Below, piece after piece: positions 26,022 through 34,722 of a stretch of DNA of 64,000 nt; position 1 is the first letter of the stretch, and each line of letters opens with the position of its first letter. Both the position numbers and the translations under genes were made by a program. Source of the stretch: Belliella pelovolcani (GTDB lineage Bacteria; Bacteroidota; Bacteroidia; Cytophagales; Cyclobacteriaceae); assembly GCF_900156785.1 (NCBI RefSeq), contig NZ_FTOP01000002.1, positions 186,001-250,000 on the forward strand, written 5' to 3'. The notes beneath the pieces were generated by a model. That model did no database searches and was not told the origin of the DNA. It worked only from the letters and a program-made list of their open reading frames with translations.

Positions 26022-27176
26022 TTATTTGATCGTCAGTCTCACAAAAGCCAATTCATCATCTATATTTTCAAAAAGCCAGATTTTGCCATCTTTGACAAAG
26101 TGCTTGGCAGGTCTATTCTGGATTTCAGGGATTTTTGATTCTGAAATTAGCCTAAAGTCTTCATCAAAGACGCTCAGGAAGACATCAGCACCGCTGACCT
26201 TATAGGTCTCAAATTCTGTCATTTCATCACTGAAAATACTTTTGATTGAAAATCTGTAATACTTTCTGTTTTCATCATCCCAAATAAATGAACCATAATT
26301 GATTTGTTCATTTGCTTTTCGCATTGCCTCTGCTCTCTCTTTTCCCTCAGCGGGAACCTCTTTTGGAAGTTGGGCAGTTTGCTGGCTACCTACCAAAGGC
26401 CCCTCCCAAGCTTTGAAGTAGAGCGAATCTTTCTTCATATCGTAGATGTAGGCTTGATTGAATGAATTCAAAGCCAAGATAACTTTATCATTTTGGATGG
26501 ATTGCAAAGCGCCTGCATTGAAGCTCCCCATCCATTGCCCTTCATACAGCATGGTGATTTCGAATTCAGACAGCTTCTGCAATTCTGGTAATTCTATTTT
26601 TCTGAAACTGTCATCAGCAAAATCAAAAATCAAGAAATAGAAATCAAGTGACCTCCATTTTCTATGAAATGTAAGATACTTATCGGGCTCATTCGGTATT
26701 TGGACGAGTCTTGATAGCATCACTTCTTCTGTATGTTCGGTGTTTTCCAACAACTTGTCTATTGGCAATTCACGAAGTAGGTTACCGTTTTGATCCCATA
26801 CTCCTTTTTTGGAAGACCAAAAGAGGCAGTTGTCATCAGGTGTCAAGGCAAAATCAAATGTGAAAGGGCCGACTCCATCTGGTCCTTCTTGGTCAAACTT
26901 GATTTTGTCGACCAATGTAAGATCGTTCAAGTCGATTTTTTCCAGATTACTTCCCTCCCTATTCCAATTGAATAAGTACTTCCTATCAGAAGAAATATCG
27001 GAAGAAAAAAGCCTGTTGTTCAGATACAAAAACTCGTCTCCTGCATCCACCATTACCGTGTCAAAGGAATAAGTAAGATTGGTGTTGATTTGGATTTCTT
27101 TGATGGTGTCTAAATTCCCTCCACAGGAGATGATTAAAGCAACTAACATAGCTAAAAGTAGATTTTTTATAAGCAT
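26022..27176 (-). CDS. DUF4221-type lipoprotein (array copy C)
   Basis: 384 residues, lipobox ALIISCGGN (Cys18). Shared blocks are DTVMVDAGDEFLYLNNR, IKFDQEGPDGVGPFTFDF and GKIWLFENIDDELAFVR. Compared with B, the YGLN segment is replaced by FWSSKKGVWDQNG. First gene of the minus-strand operon C-B-A. No TAnnTTTG box is visible in the 220 bases upstream, so its promoter is not identified. Confidence 0.85.
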   Translation of the reverse strand: MLIKNLLLAMLVALIISCGGNLDTIKEIQINTNLTYSFDTVMVDAGDEFLYLNNRLFSSDISSDRKYLFNWNREGSNLEKIDLNDLTLVDKIKFDQEGPDGVGPFTFDFALTPDDNCLFWSSKKGVWDQNGNLLRELPIDKLLENTEHTEEVMLSRLVQIPNEPDKYLTFHRKWRSLDFYFLIFDFADDSFRKIELPELQKLSEFEITMLYEGQWMGSFNAGALQSIQNDKVILALNSFNQAYIYDMKKDSLYFKAWEGPLVGSQQTAQLPKEVPAEGKERAEAMRKANEQINYGSFIWDDENRKYYRFSIKSIFSDEMTEFETYKVSGADVFLSVFDEDFRLISESKIPEIQNRPAKHFVKDGKIWLFENIDDELAFVRLTIK

Positions 27177-27396
27177 AGAATTCAGGTTATATGTAGTGTA
27201 AGAATATTTTTGAGAACCTAATGATTGTCAGAATTATACAAAAATGCAATAAAAGTTTAAGCTTATTTGATTAAAATTAGTTAAAATAGACTTTCAAGCT
27301 TATCTTCGAATCGCTAAAGTATTATTGAATAATTTAGATTTCCTAAATTTTAAGATTCAAAGTGACTATACAAACCACCAATTTCCGAAAATTAAA

Positions 27397-28500
27397 ATGA
27401 TTAGATTTTCAGTACTTTTTCTAGGAACTTTGATTTTAATTGTTTCTTGTACCAAGCAAGTGGAAGTATCTGAGATTGAGTTTTTAGATTTTAAGACTTT
27501 AGACATCACAGATGCCATTGGGGGGTATAATAAGTATCATTATTTAGAAGATCAAGACTTGCTTTATGCCTACAATCAATTGTCATCTGTTCTTGATCTT
27601 TTTGAATGGAAAGATGGGAAATACCTTAGGACAATACCGCTGCCAGATGTTCCTGAAGCTTATGGTTTTGCATGGTCCGAGTTTTTACCTATAGCAGAAG
27701 ACTCTTTGGTATTTGTCGATTACTTTGGGAAAATACTCTTAACGAATGCTGAAAGTGAACTTCTCTTGGCGTTTTCATTGAATGATTATTTACCAGAGGG
27801 ATACGAGTTCTACTTTGGAAATAATACTCAAAACATGATTCATAGGGATGGCAAGCTAGTTTTCAGAATTCATCAAACTAATTTTTCACCCAAAGAGCAA
27901 GAGTATTATCATGGAAAAATATTAGGCAGCTTAGATTTGAATGCGCTAGGTACAGCCATATTGTATGGAGAATACCCAAGCAGCTACGAGATTAGGAATA
28001 ATAAATTCTTTTTTAACAGCACTAAGCTTGGGTTTGAGTTTGGACTAGATTCCAAGGAAGAGGTTTTGATTTCATTTAGAAATGAACAAGCCATTCAATC
28101 ATCTACGGCATTAGGAAATAAATGGTCTGATGGAAAGTCACAATCTCTCAACAATCCTTCACAATTAGATATAAATCAAGAAATCAGTTCTATAGACTGG
28201 ATGGTTAAGGAAGGGTTTTATCATGATATTTTTTCAGATCCCTATCAGAAAGTTATTTATAGGATTTGCGTCTTTCCTCAGGAGTTGACTGATTTGGAAG
28301 GTAAAAGAAGGAGTGCTGCTACCAGGCCTTTTTCAATTCAGAAATTTAGTAGTGATTTTAAAGTTCTGTCGGAAGCTTCATTCAATACATCAGTTCTCGA
28401 ATATTCATTTTTGTCCCGAATTATTACCAAGGATGGACTTTACCTGGGTGTTTTGGATGCTGGAGAAGACGAAGTATTATTCAGAAAGGTTAATTTTTAG
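27397..28500 (+). CDS. Divergent DUF4221-like lipoprotein (array copy D)
   Basis: 367 residues from ATG 27397, which places the lipobox LIVSC correctly (Cys16); the frame continues upstream but without a signal sequence. It lacks the EGPxGVG and DDEL motifs of the minus-strand copies but keeps the overall plan: an early DFKTLDITDAIGGYNKYHYL block, repeated strands, and a closing VLDAGEDEVLFRKVNF that may be a variant of the usual ending. It resembles the distant copy at 62318-63487 more than its neighbours. It is transcribed toward operon G-F-E. A weak TATCTTCG box lies at 27301. Family membership is my judgement from the pattern. Confidence 0.6.
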   Translation: MIRFSVLFLGTLILIVSCTKQVEVSEIEFLDFKTLDITDAIGGYNKYHYLEDQDLLYAYNQLSSVLDLFEWKDGKYLRTIPLPDVPEAYGFAWSEFLPIAEDSLVFVDYFGKILLTNAESELLLAFSLNDYLPEGYEFYFGNNTQNMIHRDGKLVFRIHQTNFSPKEQEYYHGKILGSLDLNALGTAILYGEYPSSYEIRNNKFFFNSTKLGFEFGLDSKEEVLISFRNEQAIQSSTALGNKWSDGKSQSLNNPSQLDINQEISSIDWMVKEGFYHDIFSDPYQKVIYRICVFPQELTDLEGKRRSAATRPFSIQKFSSDFKVLSEASFNTSVLEYSFLSRIITKDGLYLGVLDAGEDEVLFRKVNF

Positions 28501-28519
28501 AAGCTTAATCAATGTCGTT

Positions 28520-28584
28520 TAGTTTAGGGAAAAATTCGGCGGTTCTTTTTTATGAATTTTATTAGCTCATAATTTCCCAAACTA
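28520..28584. other. Imperfect inverted repeat between convergent copies D and E
   Basis: TAGTTTAGGGAAA at 28520-28532 and TTTCCCAAACTA at 28573-28584 pair with one bulged base across a 40-base loop. It may mark the shared transcript ends; the long loop makes a classical terminator doubtful. Confidence 0.35.
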
Positions 28585-28590
28585 TTAGAT

Positions 28591-29730
28591 TCAATTGACC
28601 TTGATCCTAATATACCCCAACTCATCATCTACATTCAAATGGGAAAAAATTAGACCATCTTTGACAAATAGGATATTGATAGGATTGGGAAAGATGTTTG
28701 TAATCTCTTTTTCTCCTAGTACCTGAAATCCTTCATCAATAATGCTCATGAAGTGTTTGTATCGAGGGGGTTCTTCGCCAATATCCGGTAGTCCAAAATG
28801 GCTAAACCTGTAAAAGACCTTGTTTTTTTCATCCCAAAACAATTCCGAAAATTTTATTTCTTCTTTCATTCTATCCATCTCAGCTTGCAGTTCCATATTT
28901 GAACCTACATCATTTTTATATTCCCCTGATTTTTCATTGGCAAAAAGCGTATTGATAATTTTGTGATAACTTAAAGAATCCTTCCCAGGGTCATATTGAT
29001 AAATGGCATTGAATGCGTCAGTCCAAAAAATGAACTTGTCCTCGTATTTACTTATCGACAATAGAGGAAAATATAAGCCCCCACCACCTCCAATATTGTA
29101 AGCGACTCTGAAATTTTCTCGGTTATCAAACTCAGGTAATTCTATCACGTCAGCTTTTTGATTTTTGAGATCCAATTTCAATATATTGGAGTTTAGCCTT
29201 TCGAAATTGGAGATACTGCAATACATCAGGTTTCTATCTTTGGAAGTAAATCTGACATGGAAATTTTCATTCGGCTTTAAACCCTCTTTCATCCAATCTT
29301 CCTGTTTGCTGATCCGCTCTACCACATTTCCATTCAAATCTGAGATCACAGATTGATCCCAATTATGGAAAGCGATATGTTCTTGATCAATCATTTCAAT
29401 ATCTAAAGCAAATCCAACTCCATCAGGTCCTTCTCTGTTGAACTCGGTTTTCTTGATCAACTCAAATTTATCTAAGTCAATCATCTCAAGCGTAAATTCT
29501 CTAACATTCCAATACAGGTGCCTGGATAAATCCGGACTTATTTGGTGTCCATAAGGGCTATAAACCGATGCCATCACTATTTCATCCTTCGACTCCACAA
29601 TAACCGTATCCATGCTGATGGAAAAGTTTGCATAACTGACTGTTTCTTCTACTGGATCGGTTTTCGTATCAGTATTTTTGTTGCATGCAAAAAAACTAAG
29701 TGCGAGCAGTATCAAGTAAGGATTTTTCAT
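28591..29730 (-). CDS. DUF4221-type lipoprotein (array copy E)
   Basis: 379 residues, lipobox SFFACNKN (Cys16). Conserved blocks are SISMDTVIVESKDEIVMA, FNREGPDGVGFAL, EDWMKEGLKPNENFHVRF, IELPEFDNRENFRVAY and the closing NVDDELGYIRIKVN. It belongs with F and G to a second subgroup in which the end is NVDDELGY rather than IWLYENIDDEL. Last gene of operon G-F-E, starting 13 bases after F. Confidence 0.85.
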   Translation of the reverse strand: MKNPYLILLALSFFACNKNTDTKTDPVEETVSYANFSISMDTVIVESKDEIVMASVYSPYGHQISPDLSRHLYWNVREFTLEMIDLDKFELIKKTEFNREGPDGVGFALDIEMIDQEHIAFHNWDQSVISDLNGNVVERISKQEDWMKEGLKPNENFHVRFTSKDRNLMYCSISNFERLNSNILKLDLKNQKADVIELPEFDNRENFRVAYNIGGGGGLYFPLLSISKYEDKFIFWTDAFNAIYQYDPGKDSLSYHKIINTLFANEKSGEYKNDVGSNMELQAEMDRMKEEIKFSELFWDEKNKVFYRFSHFGLPDIGEEPPRYKHFMSIIDEGFQVLGEKEITNIFPNPINILFVKDGLIFSHLNVDDELGYIRIKVN

Positions 29731-29743
29731 TTTTTAAGGAGTT

Positions 29744-30880
29744 TTAATTCACCTTGATCCTAACATACCCCAACTCGTCATCCACATTCAAAAAGGCGTG
29801 GATTTTTCCGTCTTTTACAAATTGAGCTTTAGGAACTCCATCTACATTATCTGTAATTTCTTTTTCATTAATCACTTTAAAATCCTCACTGATAATACTA
29901 ATAAAGACTTTGGATTTGATTTTTTCCTGATCTATTCTTGGCATATTGAAAGAGGTGATTCTATAAAAAACATGATTTACATCATCCCACAAAAGATTAG
30001 AAAAACTCACCTCCTCTTGTATTTCATTCATGATTCTGAAAAAAGCTTCCTCGGAATTTACATCATTTTCGTAATCCTTTATTTTTTCATTTGGTGTCAA
30101 AGAGTTACTTATCGTAATGTACTCGAGTGAGTTTGTCTTTGGATCGAATTGATAGATATTGTTAAAGACATTGGTGCAAAAAATCAATTTATCCTTATGC
30201 CGCGTGTAGTCAAGAGAAGGAGGAGCGGTGGAGGTAGAAATACCGCCATTCATTTCCACCGTAAAAGTTACTCTGAATTTTTCTCGTTTATCAAATTCAG
30301 TTAGTTCGATTAATTTGGTCTTTTTATTCGTCAAATCCACCTCAATAAAATTAGAATTCAATCTTTGGGGAGTTGCGATGGCACAGTATAGAGTTTCTCC
30401 GTCATCAGAAAAACCATAAGGTATAAGAGATTCATTTTCATTGAGTTCTCCTTTCATCCAATCTTCGTCTATACTGATAGTTTTAAGGAGATTGCCATTC
30501 ATATCAGCAATATTGATTTGGGTCCATTGTACAAATCCTATTTTGTCTTCACCAATTAAGATGATTCTGTTTGGAAATTGACCAACACCATTTGGGCCTT
30601 CTTTTTCAAACCTTCTTTTTTCAAGAAAGACCATTTCATTCAAATCAACGATCTCAAGAATATGCGATCTATAGTTCCAAAAATATAGTCGGTCTGCACT
30701 TTGATTTAAAGTTTGATTATAAAAGTTGGTCGCTGCCATCAAAATCTCATCCCCTGAGTCCACTACCACTGTATCCATACTTATCGTGATATCGGCATAA
30801 TTTCCAGCTGAACTTTGATCAGAATTTCCCCCACAGGATATGAGGAGAAGTGCGGCAATTGGTAGTATAAAATATTTCAT
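29744..30880 (-). CDS. DUF4221-type lipoprotein (array copy F)
   Basis: 378 residues, lipobox LLISCGGN (Cys16). Blocks shared almost word for word with copy G are ADITISMDTVVVDSGDEILM, EKEGPNGVGQFPN, EDWMKGELNENESL and NVDDELGYVRIKVN. The signal peptide (MKYFILPIAALLLISCGGN) is closer to copy B than to G, which hints at recombination between subgroups. Eleven bases follow copy G, so the two share a transcript. Confidence 0.85.
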   Translation of the reverse strand: MKYFILPIAALLLISCGGNSDQSSAGNYADITISMDTVVVDSGDEILMAATNFYNQTLNQSADRLYFWNYRSHILEIVDLNEMVFLEKRRFEKEGPNGVGQFPNRIILIGEDKIGFVQWTQINIADMNGNLLKTISIDEDWMKGELNENESLIPYGFSDDGETLYCAIATPQRLNSNFIEVDLTNKKTKLIELTEFDKREKFRVTFTVEMNGGISTSTAPPSLDYTRHKDKLIFCTNVFNNIYQFDPKTNSLEYITISNSLTPNEKIKDYENDVNSEEAFFRIMNEIQEEVSFSNLLWDDVNHVFYRITSFNMPRIDQEKIKSKVFISIISEDFKVINEKEITDNVDGVPKAQFVKDGKIHAFLNVDDELGYVRIKVN

Positions 30881-30891
30881 TTTTGTATTTG

Positions 30892-32022
30892 TTAGTTGAT
30901 TTTCATTCTAATAAATCCTAGCTCATCATCTACATTCAAGTAGGCATGGATCTTTCCTTCTTTTACAAACAGGGCTTTGGGAACTGATTTGACAATTTCA
31001 GTAATTTCTTTTTCTCCAACCACCTTGAAATTCTCGTTGAGGATACTTAGAAATACCTTTGACTTAACCTTTTCATCAGCAATTTTTGGCAAATTATAAG
31101 ATGAAAACCTATAGAAAACCTTATTTTGATCATCCCAGAAGAGATTGGAAAACTTTACTTCTTCTTGGATTTTGCCCATCACATCTGTAAATGCTTCTTG
31201 AGTAGTAACCTCATTTTGGTAAGTTCCAGTTTTTTCGTTGGGCGTCAGTGTGTTAGTGATAGTAATATATTCTAAAGAGTCGGTGACAGGGTCAAATTGA
31301 AAAATGTGATTGAAGGCATCAGTCGAAAAGATGATTTCGCCATTAAACTTATTCATATTAAGTGCTGGATAAGTTGTCATCATCATTCCACCCCCATCTT
31401 CTTTGAAAGTCACTCTAAACTTTTCTCTTTTTTCATATTCTGGTAATTCAATCAATTTGGTTGTTTTATTTTCCAAATCGACTTGGATGATATTAGTATT
31501 TAATTTGTCGAAATTTGATATAGTACAATACATCGTGTTTCCATCATCAGAAAAACCAAGTGGGTTAAGAGACTCTTTTTCATCTAATCCTTCTTTCATC
31601 CATTCTTCGTCCATTTTGATATTTTTTATCAGTTTGCCTTCCAAATCTGCAATGACGATTTGATTCCATTCTACGAAAGCCACTTTATCATTACCGATCA
31701 ACATGGTTTGATAAGGATATTGACCTACGCCATTTGGCCCTTCTTTTTCATAAAGTTTTTTCTCAAGTAAGGTCATTTCATCCAAATCAACGACTTCCAA
31801 GTTGTAAGATTTAATATCCCAATAATAAAGTCTATCAGTTTTAGGATTTATAGTATGACCGTAGGATTGGGTCGCTGCCATCAGGATTTCATTGCCAGAA
31901 TCAACTACCACTGTATCCATGCTAATTGTGATATCTGCATAAGAATTCGCTGTGTTCTCTGCATCTTTGCTACCACAGGAGGCCAAGATTATTATAAAAA
32001 GAATAAAGACTAATTTTTTCAT
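30892..32022 (-). CDS. DUF4221-type lipoprotein (array copy G)
   Basis: 376 residues, lipobox IILASCGSK (Cys16). It has the same blocks as copy F, with EEWMKEGLDEKESLNPLGFS, RVTFKEDGGGMMMTTYP in the middle and NVDDELGFIRMKIN at the end. It is the first intact gene of operon G-F-E. The tail of yet another copy ends ten bases upstream of its start (stop at 32033-32035), the same spacing as between the intact genes, so an eighth gene once headed this operon. Confidence 0.85.
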   Translation of the reverse strand: MKKLVFILFIIILASCGSKDAENTANSYADITISMDTVVVDSGNEILMAATQSYGHTINPKTDRLYYWDIKSYNLEVVDLDEMTLLEKKLYEKEGPNGVGQYPYQTMLIGNDKVAFVEWNQIVIADLEGKLIKNIKMDEEWMKEGLDEKESLNPLGFSDDGNTMYCTISNFDKLNTNIIQVDLENKTTKLIELPEYEKREKFRVTFKEDGGGMMMTTYPALNMNKFNGEIIFSTDAFNHIFQFDPVTDSLEYITITNTLTPNEKTGTYQNEVTTQEAFTDVMGKIQEEVKFSNLFWDDQNKVFYRFSSYNLPKIADEKVKSKVFLSILNENFKVVGEKEITEIVKSVPKALFVKEGKIHAYLNVDDELGFIRMKIN

Positions 32023-32032
32023 TTTTTGTGGA

Positions 32033-32128
32033 TTAATTTATTGTTAGTTTGATAAATGCGAGTTCATCGTCAAAATTTTGATACAACCAAAGAAAATATA
32101 GGAATAGACCTAAGCAGAAGTGTAATCT
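32033..32128 (-). pseudogene. C-terminal remnant of an eighth DUF4221 copy
   Basis: Thirty-one codons on the minus strand end in FLWLYQNFDDELAFIKLTIN and a stop. This aligns with the ends of copies A-C (IWLYENIDDELGFVRLTIN), and the preceding LHFCLG matches HFFLGS in copy A. A TGA at 32129-32131 closes the frame upstream, and the rest of the gene is absent from the 170 bases before the MFS gene. The ending is of the A-C subgroup although it sits next to the E-G subgroup. Confidence 0.75.
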
Positions 32129-32305
32129 TCATTTGAAATCTGTTTTAAAAGTTTCAATATAAACTAGCTTTATAAAATATCATATATTTCTTTGGATAAA
32201 TTAACATCTACTTAGATAATTCTTGATTCCGCAGACTTACCATGTGACAAGAGTCTCATTAAATAGTCACAAGAAGTCATCACCTTTGTAGGCAAATTTT
32301 AATCC

Positions 32306-33502
32306 ATGGAAAAAGTTAAGTTAGGCCTCAAAGAAAACTGGAAACAATTTACCCTCTTGGTCATCATCAATGCCTTTGTCGGCGGGATGGTTGGACTAGA
32401 GCGGAGTATTCTTCCACAGATAGCAGAAGTTGAGTTTGCAATCGCAGCCAAAACAGCAATTTTGTCCTTCATCATTGTTTTTGGTATCGTCAAGGCCATC
32501 ACAAATTATTTTGCTGGTGCATTTGCCAATAAAATAGGACGTAAAAATCTATTGATCATCGGCTGGATATTTGGCTTGCCAGTTCCATTTATTTTGATGT
32601 TTGCACCTTCATGGGATTGGATTGTTGCAGCCAATGTACTTTTAGGCATCAATCAGGGACTTGCCTGGTCTTCTACAGTGGTGATGAAAATTGACCTGGT
32701 CGGTGAGAAGCAAAGAGGCTTTGCTATGGGGTTGAACGAATTTGCAGGCTATCTGGCCGTGGCGCTAGTTGCTTTTCTTACAGGTTATATTGCTGCAGAA
32801 TACGGTTTGAGACCTTATCCATTTTATTTGGGAATAGGGTTGGCTGTATTGGGACTGCTGGGAAGTATCTTCTTCATCCAAGATACCCGAAAGCATGTCG
32901 CTGCTGAAGACCAACATAGCGATGTACCGAAGCTAAAAAATATCTTTTGGGAATCTACCTGGAAGCATCCAAATCTCGGTTCTGTCACGCAGGCTGGTTT
33001 GATCAACAACCTCAATGATGGGATGGCTTGGGGGATTTTCCCTATTCTGCTTTCTGTCAAAGGCTTTGATCTCGAGCAAATTGGTGTCATCACTGCTACT
33101 TATCCGGCCGTATGGGGTTTTGGTCAGTTATTCACAGGTAAAATGGCTGACTTGTACAGTAAAAAACACCTACTGTTCAGCGGAATGATCCTTCAGGCGG
33201 TAGCACTTGCACTTTTCCTTTTTGCAAGCTCGATGACGCATTACTTGATTTTAGCAGCGTCCTTAGGTTGGGGAACAGCCATGGTTTATCCTACTTTTCT
33301 GGCAACTGTAGCAGAAAACACCCACCCAACTGATCGTGCCAATAGCATAGGTGTATTCAGACTGTGGAGGGATTTGGGCTATGCCGTAGGAGCGATACTG
33401 ACAGGAATCATCGCGGATAGTTTTGGAATAGAAATGTCCATTCTCAGCATAGGGGTTTTGACAGGAATCTCAGCAATGATCATTCTGATCAGGATGAAAT
33501 AA
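32306..33502 (+). CDS. Major facilitator superfamily transporter
   Basis: 398 residues with twelve membrane helices. The loop between helices 2 and 3 reads FANKIGRKNLLIIGW, the MFS A-motif region, and the equivalent in the second half is KMADLYSKKHLLFSG. VVMKIDLVGEKQRGFAMGLNE is typical of a group often annotated as drug- or multi-substrate efflux proteins. Substrate unknown. It faces away from the DUF4221 array and has a modest hairpin after its stop. Confidence 0.88.
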   Translation: MEKVKLGLKENWKQFTLLVIINAFVGGMVGLERSILPQIAEVEFAIAAKTAILSFIIVFGIVKAITNYFAGAFANKIGRKNLLIIGWIFGLPVPFILMFAPSWDWIVAANVLLGINQGLAWSSTVVMKIDLVGEKQRGFAMGLNEFAGYLAVALVAFLTGYIAAEYGLRPYPFYLGIGLAVLGLLGSIFFIQDTRKHVAAEDQHSDVPKLKNIFWESTWKHPNLGSVTQAGLINNLNDGMAWGIFPILLSVKGFDLEQIGVITATYPAVWGFGQLFTGKMADLYSKKHLLFSGMILQAVALALFLFASSMTHYLILAASLGWGTAMVYPTFLATVAENTHPTDRANSIGVFRLWRDLGYAVGAILTGIIADSFGIEMSILSIGVLTGISAMIILIRMK

Positions 33503-33530
33503 AAAAAGCCTCACGCTCGTGAGACTTTAA
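33502..33530 (+). terminator. Probable terminator after the MFS gene
   Basis: Hairpin AAAGCCTCACG / CGTGAGACTTT with one mismatch and a CT loop. The tail TTTAAAT has a short T run, so it is weaker than others here. Confidence 0.55.
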
Positions 33531-33568
33531 ATAAGAGTAGTAAACTATGCTAACCACATCATTTAATA

Positions 33569-34075
33569 CTAATTACCCCCCCCTCTATTCATGCCACCGC
33601 CCATAGGTCGCTGACCCCCTCTTTCGCCTTCTGGTCTTCTTTGTTTTTTCATCTCCTCCCATTTTGTACGTTGCTCTGGGGTCAGGATTTTTTCAATTTC
33701 CTTGTCAAAATCCTCTTCTGGAATTTCTTCGATTTGAATTTCTACCACTTCTATTTCCTCAACGGCCTCAGCTTTTTTTGCTTTACCTTTTTGCTTCGCT
33801 TTTGCTTTTTTGTTCATGGCTTCAGCTTTTCTAGCCTCAGATTGCCCTTTTTCAGCCATCAAGGCCTGATGTTTGGTTCGTGCCATATTTACTTGATGGA
33901 CTTTTTCCATTTGCTCATCAGACAATTCTAAGCGCTGGGTCATCATTCTTGTCATCATCTCTGCTCTAGCTTCAGGATTCATTGCTTGTCCTCTTTGCAT
34001 TTGAGGTCCTCTTTGGGCTTGGACGAAGACTATTCCAATACCAAGGGCCAATAGTAGCATGGTTATTTTTTTCAT
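33569..34075 (-). CDS. Secreted Spy/CpxP-like protein, Met-, Gln- and Lys-rich
   Basis: 168 residues from the ATG at 34075, which starts a good signal peptide (ITMLLLALGIGIVFVQAQ). The body repeats a Spy-type helical motif: RLELSDEQMEKVHQVNMAR near residue 50 and ILTPEQRTKWEEMKKQRR near 140, linked by a Lys/Ala-rich stretch (KKAKAKQKGKAKKAE) and an acidic one. The end is Gly/Arg-rich (MGGGMNRGGGN). Spy-type proteins are periplasmic chaperones or metal-stress proteins; the role here is inferred. Longer upstream starts would bury the signal. Confidence 0.8.
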   Translation of the reverse strand: MKKITMLLLALGIGIVFVQAQRGPQMQRGQAMNPEARAEMMTRMMTQRLELSDEQMEKVHQVNMARTKHQALMAEKGQSEARKAEAMNKKAKAKQKGKAKKAEAVEEIEVVEIQIEEIPEEDFDKEIEKILTPEQRTKWEEMKKQRRPEGERGGQRPMGGGMNRGGGN

Positions 34076-34191
34076 GGATGTAGGGTTTAAATTAAGTAAA
34101 GTTTTCACTTCAGTGTCTGAGTTTGTATGTTTGGTCTGGAGTTTTGGAGCATCCCAAACTCCCTGATAAATATACATAAATATCTTTCCAA

Positions 34192-34635
34192 ATGGAGACA
34201 TTTCTATACTTTGGCTATGCGAGCAATTTGGATGTCAGTACCTTAGAAGGGCGGCTTCAGAAAAGACCTAAATTACTTGGTACAGCAGTCTTGCCACATT
34301 TCGGTTTTCGATTCAACTATCAAAATCCTGATGGGTCTGCAAGAGCCAATGTGATAGCTAGTCAAAATGAATCCGTCTATGGGCTTTTATTTGAGATCTC
34401 GGAAGCTGATAGAGGCTATTTTCTTCAGTCAGAGCCCGGTTATGATTTTATAGAAATGGAAGTAATGACCAAAGTTGGTCCAAAGAAAGCTTTTGCCTTT
34501 ATTTCTCCTAAGATCACCAAGGGGATTTTTCCAAACAAAGCATACTTGGATACGATTATCAAAGGTGGACAAACCAATCAGATTCCAAAAGGATATCTTG
34601 CAAGCATCATCAATAGGGCAGGAAGCTTTATTTAA
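34192..34635 (+). CDS. Gamma-glutamylcyclotransferase-like protein
   Basis: 147 residues. The N-terminal FLYFGYASNLD matches the substrate-binding [YF]G[SY]N-type motif, and YGLLFEISEADRGYFLQSEPGYDF contains the usual catalytic Glu region. The family cyclises gamma-glutamyl groups or handles related amides; substrate unknown. The start lies three bases after TATCTTTC, one mismatch from a -7 box, so it too might be leaderless. It diverges from the Spy-like gene. Confidence 0.82.
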   Translation: METFLYFGYASNLDVSTLEGRLQKRPKLLGTAVLPHFGFRFNYQNPDGSARANVIASQNESVYGLLFEISEADRGYFLQSEPGYDFIEMEVMTKVGPKKAFAFISPKITKGIFPNKAYLDTIIKGGQTNQIPKGYLASIINRAGSFI

Positions 34636-34722
34636 ATGGCTCTTCTAGGTGGATTCATAGGCTCCTACAATCAGCCAAATCAAAAAATTTATTAATTTTA
34701 CCCCAATTAAATACGTTTCAAC

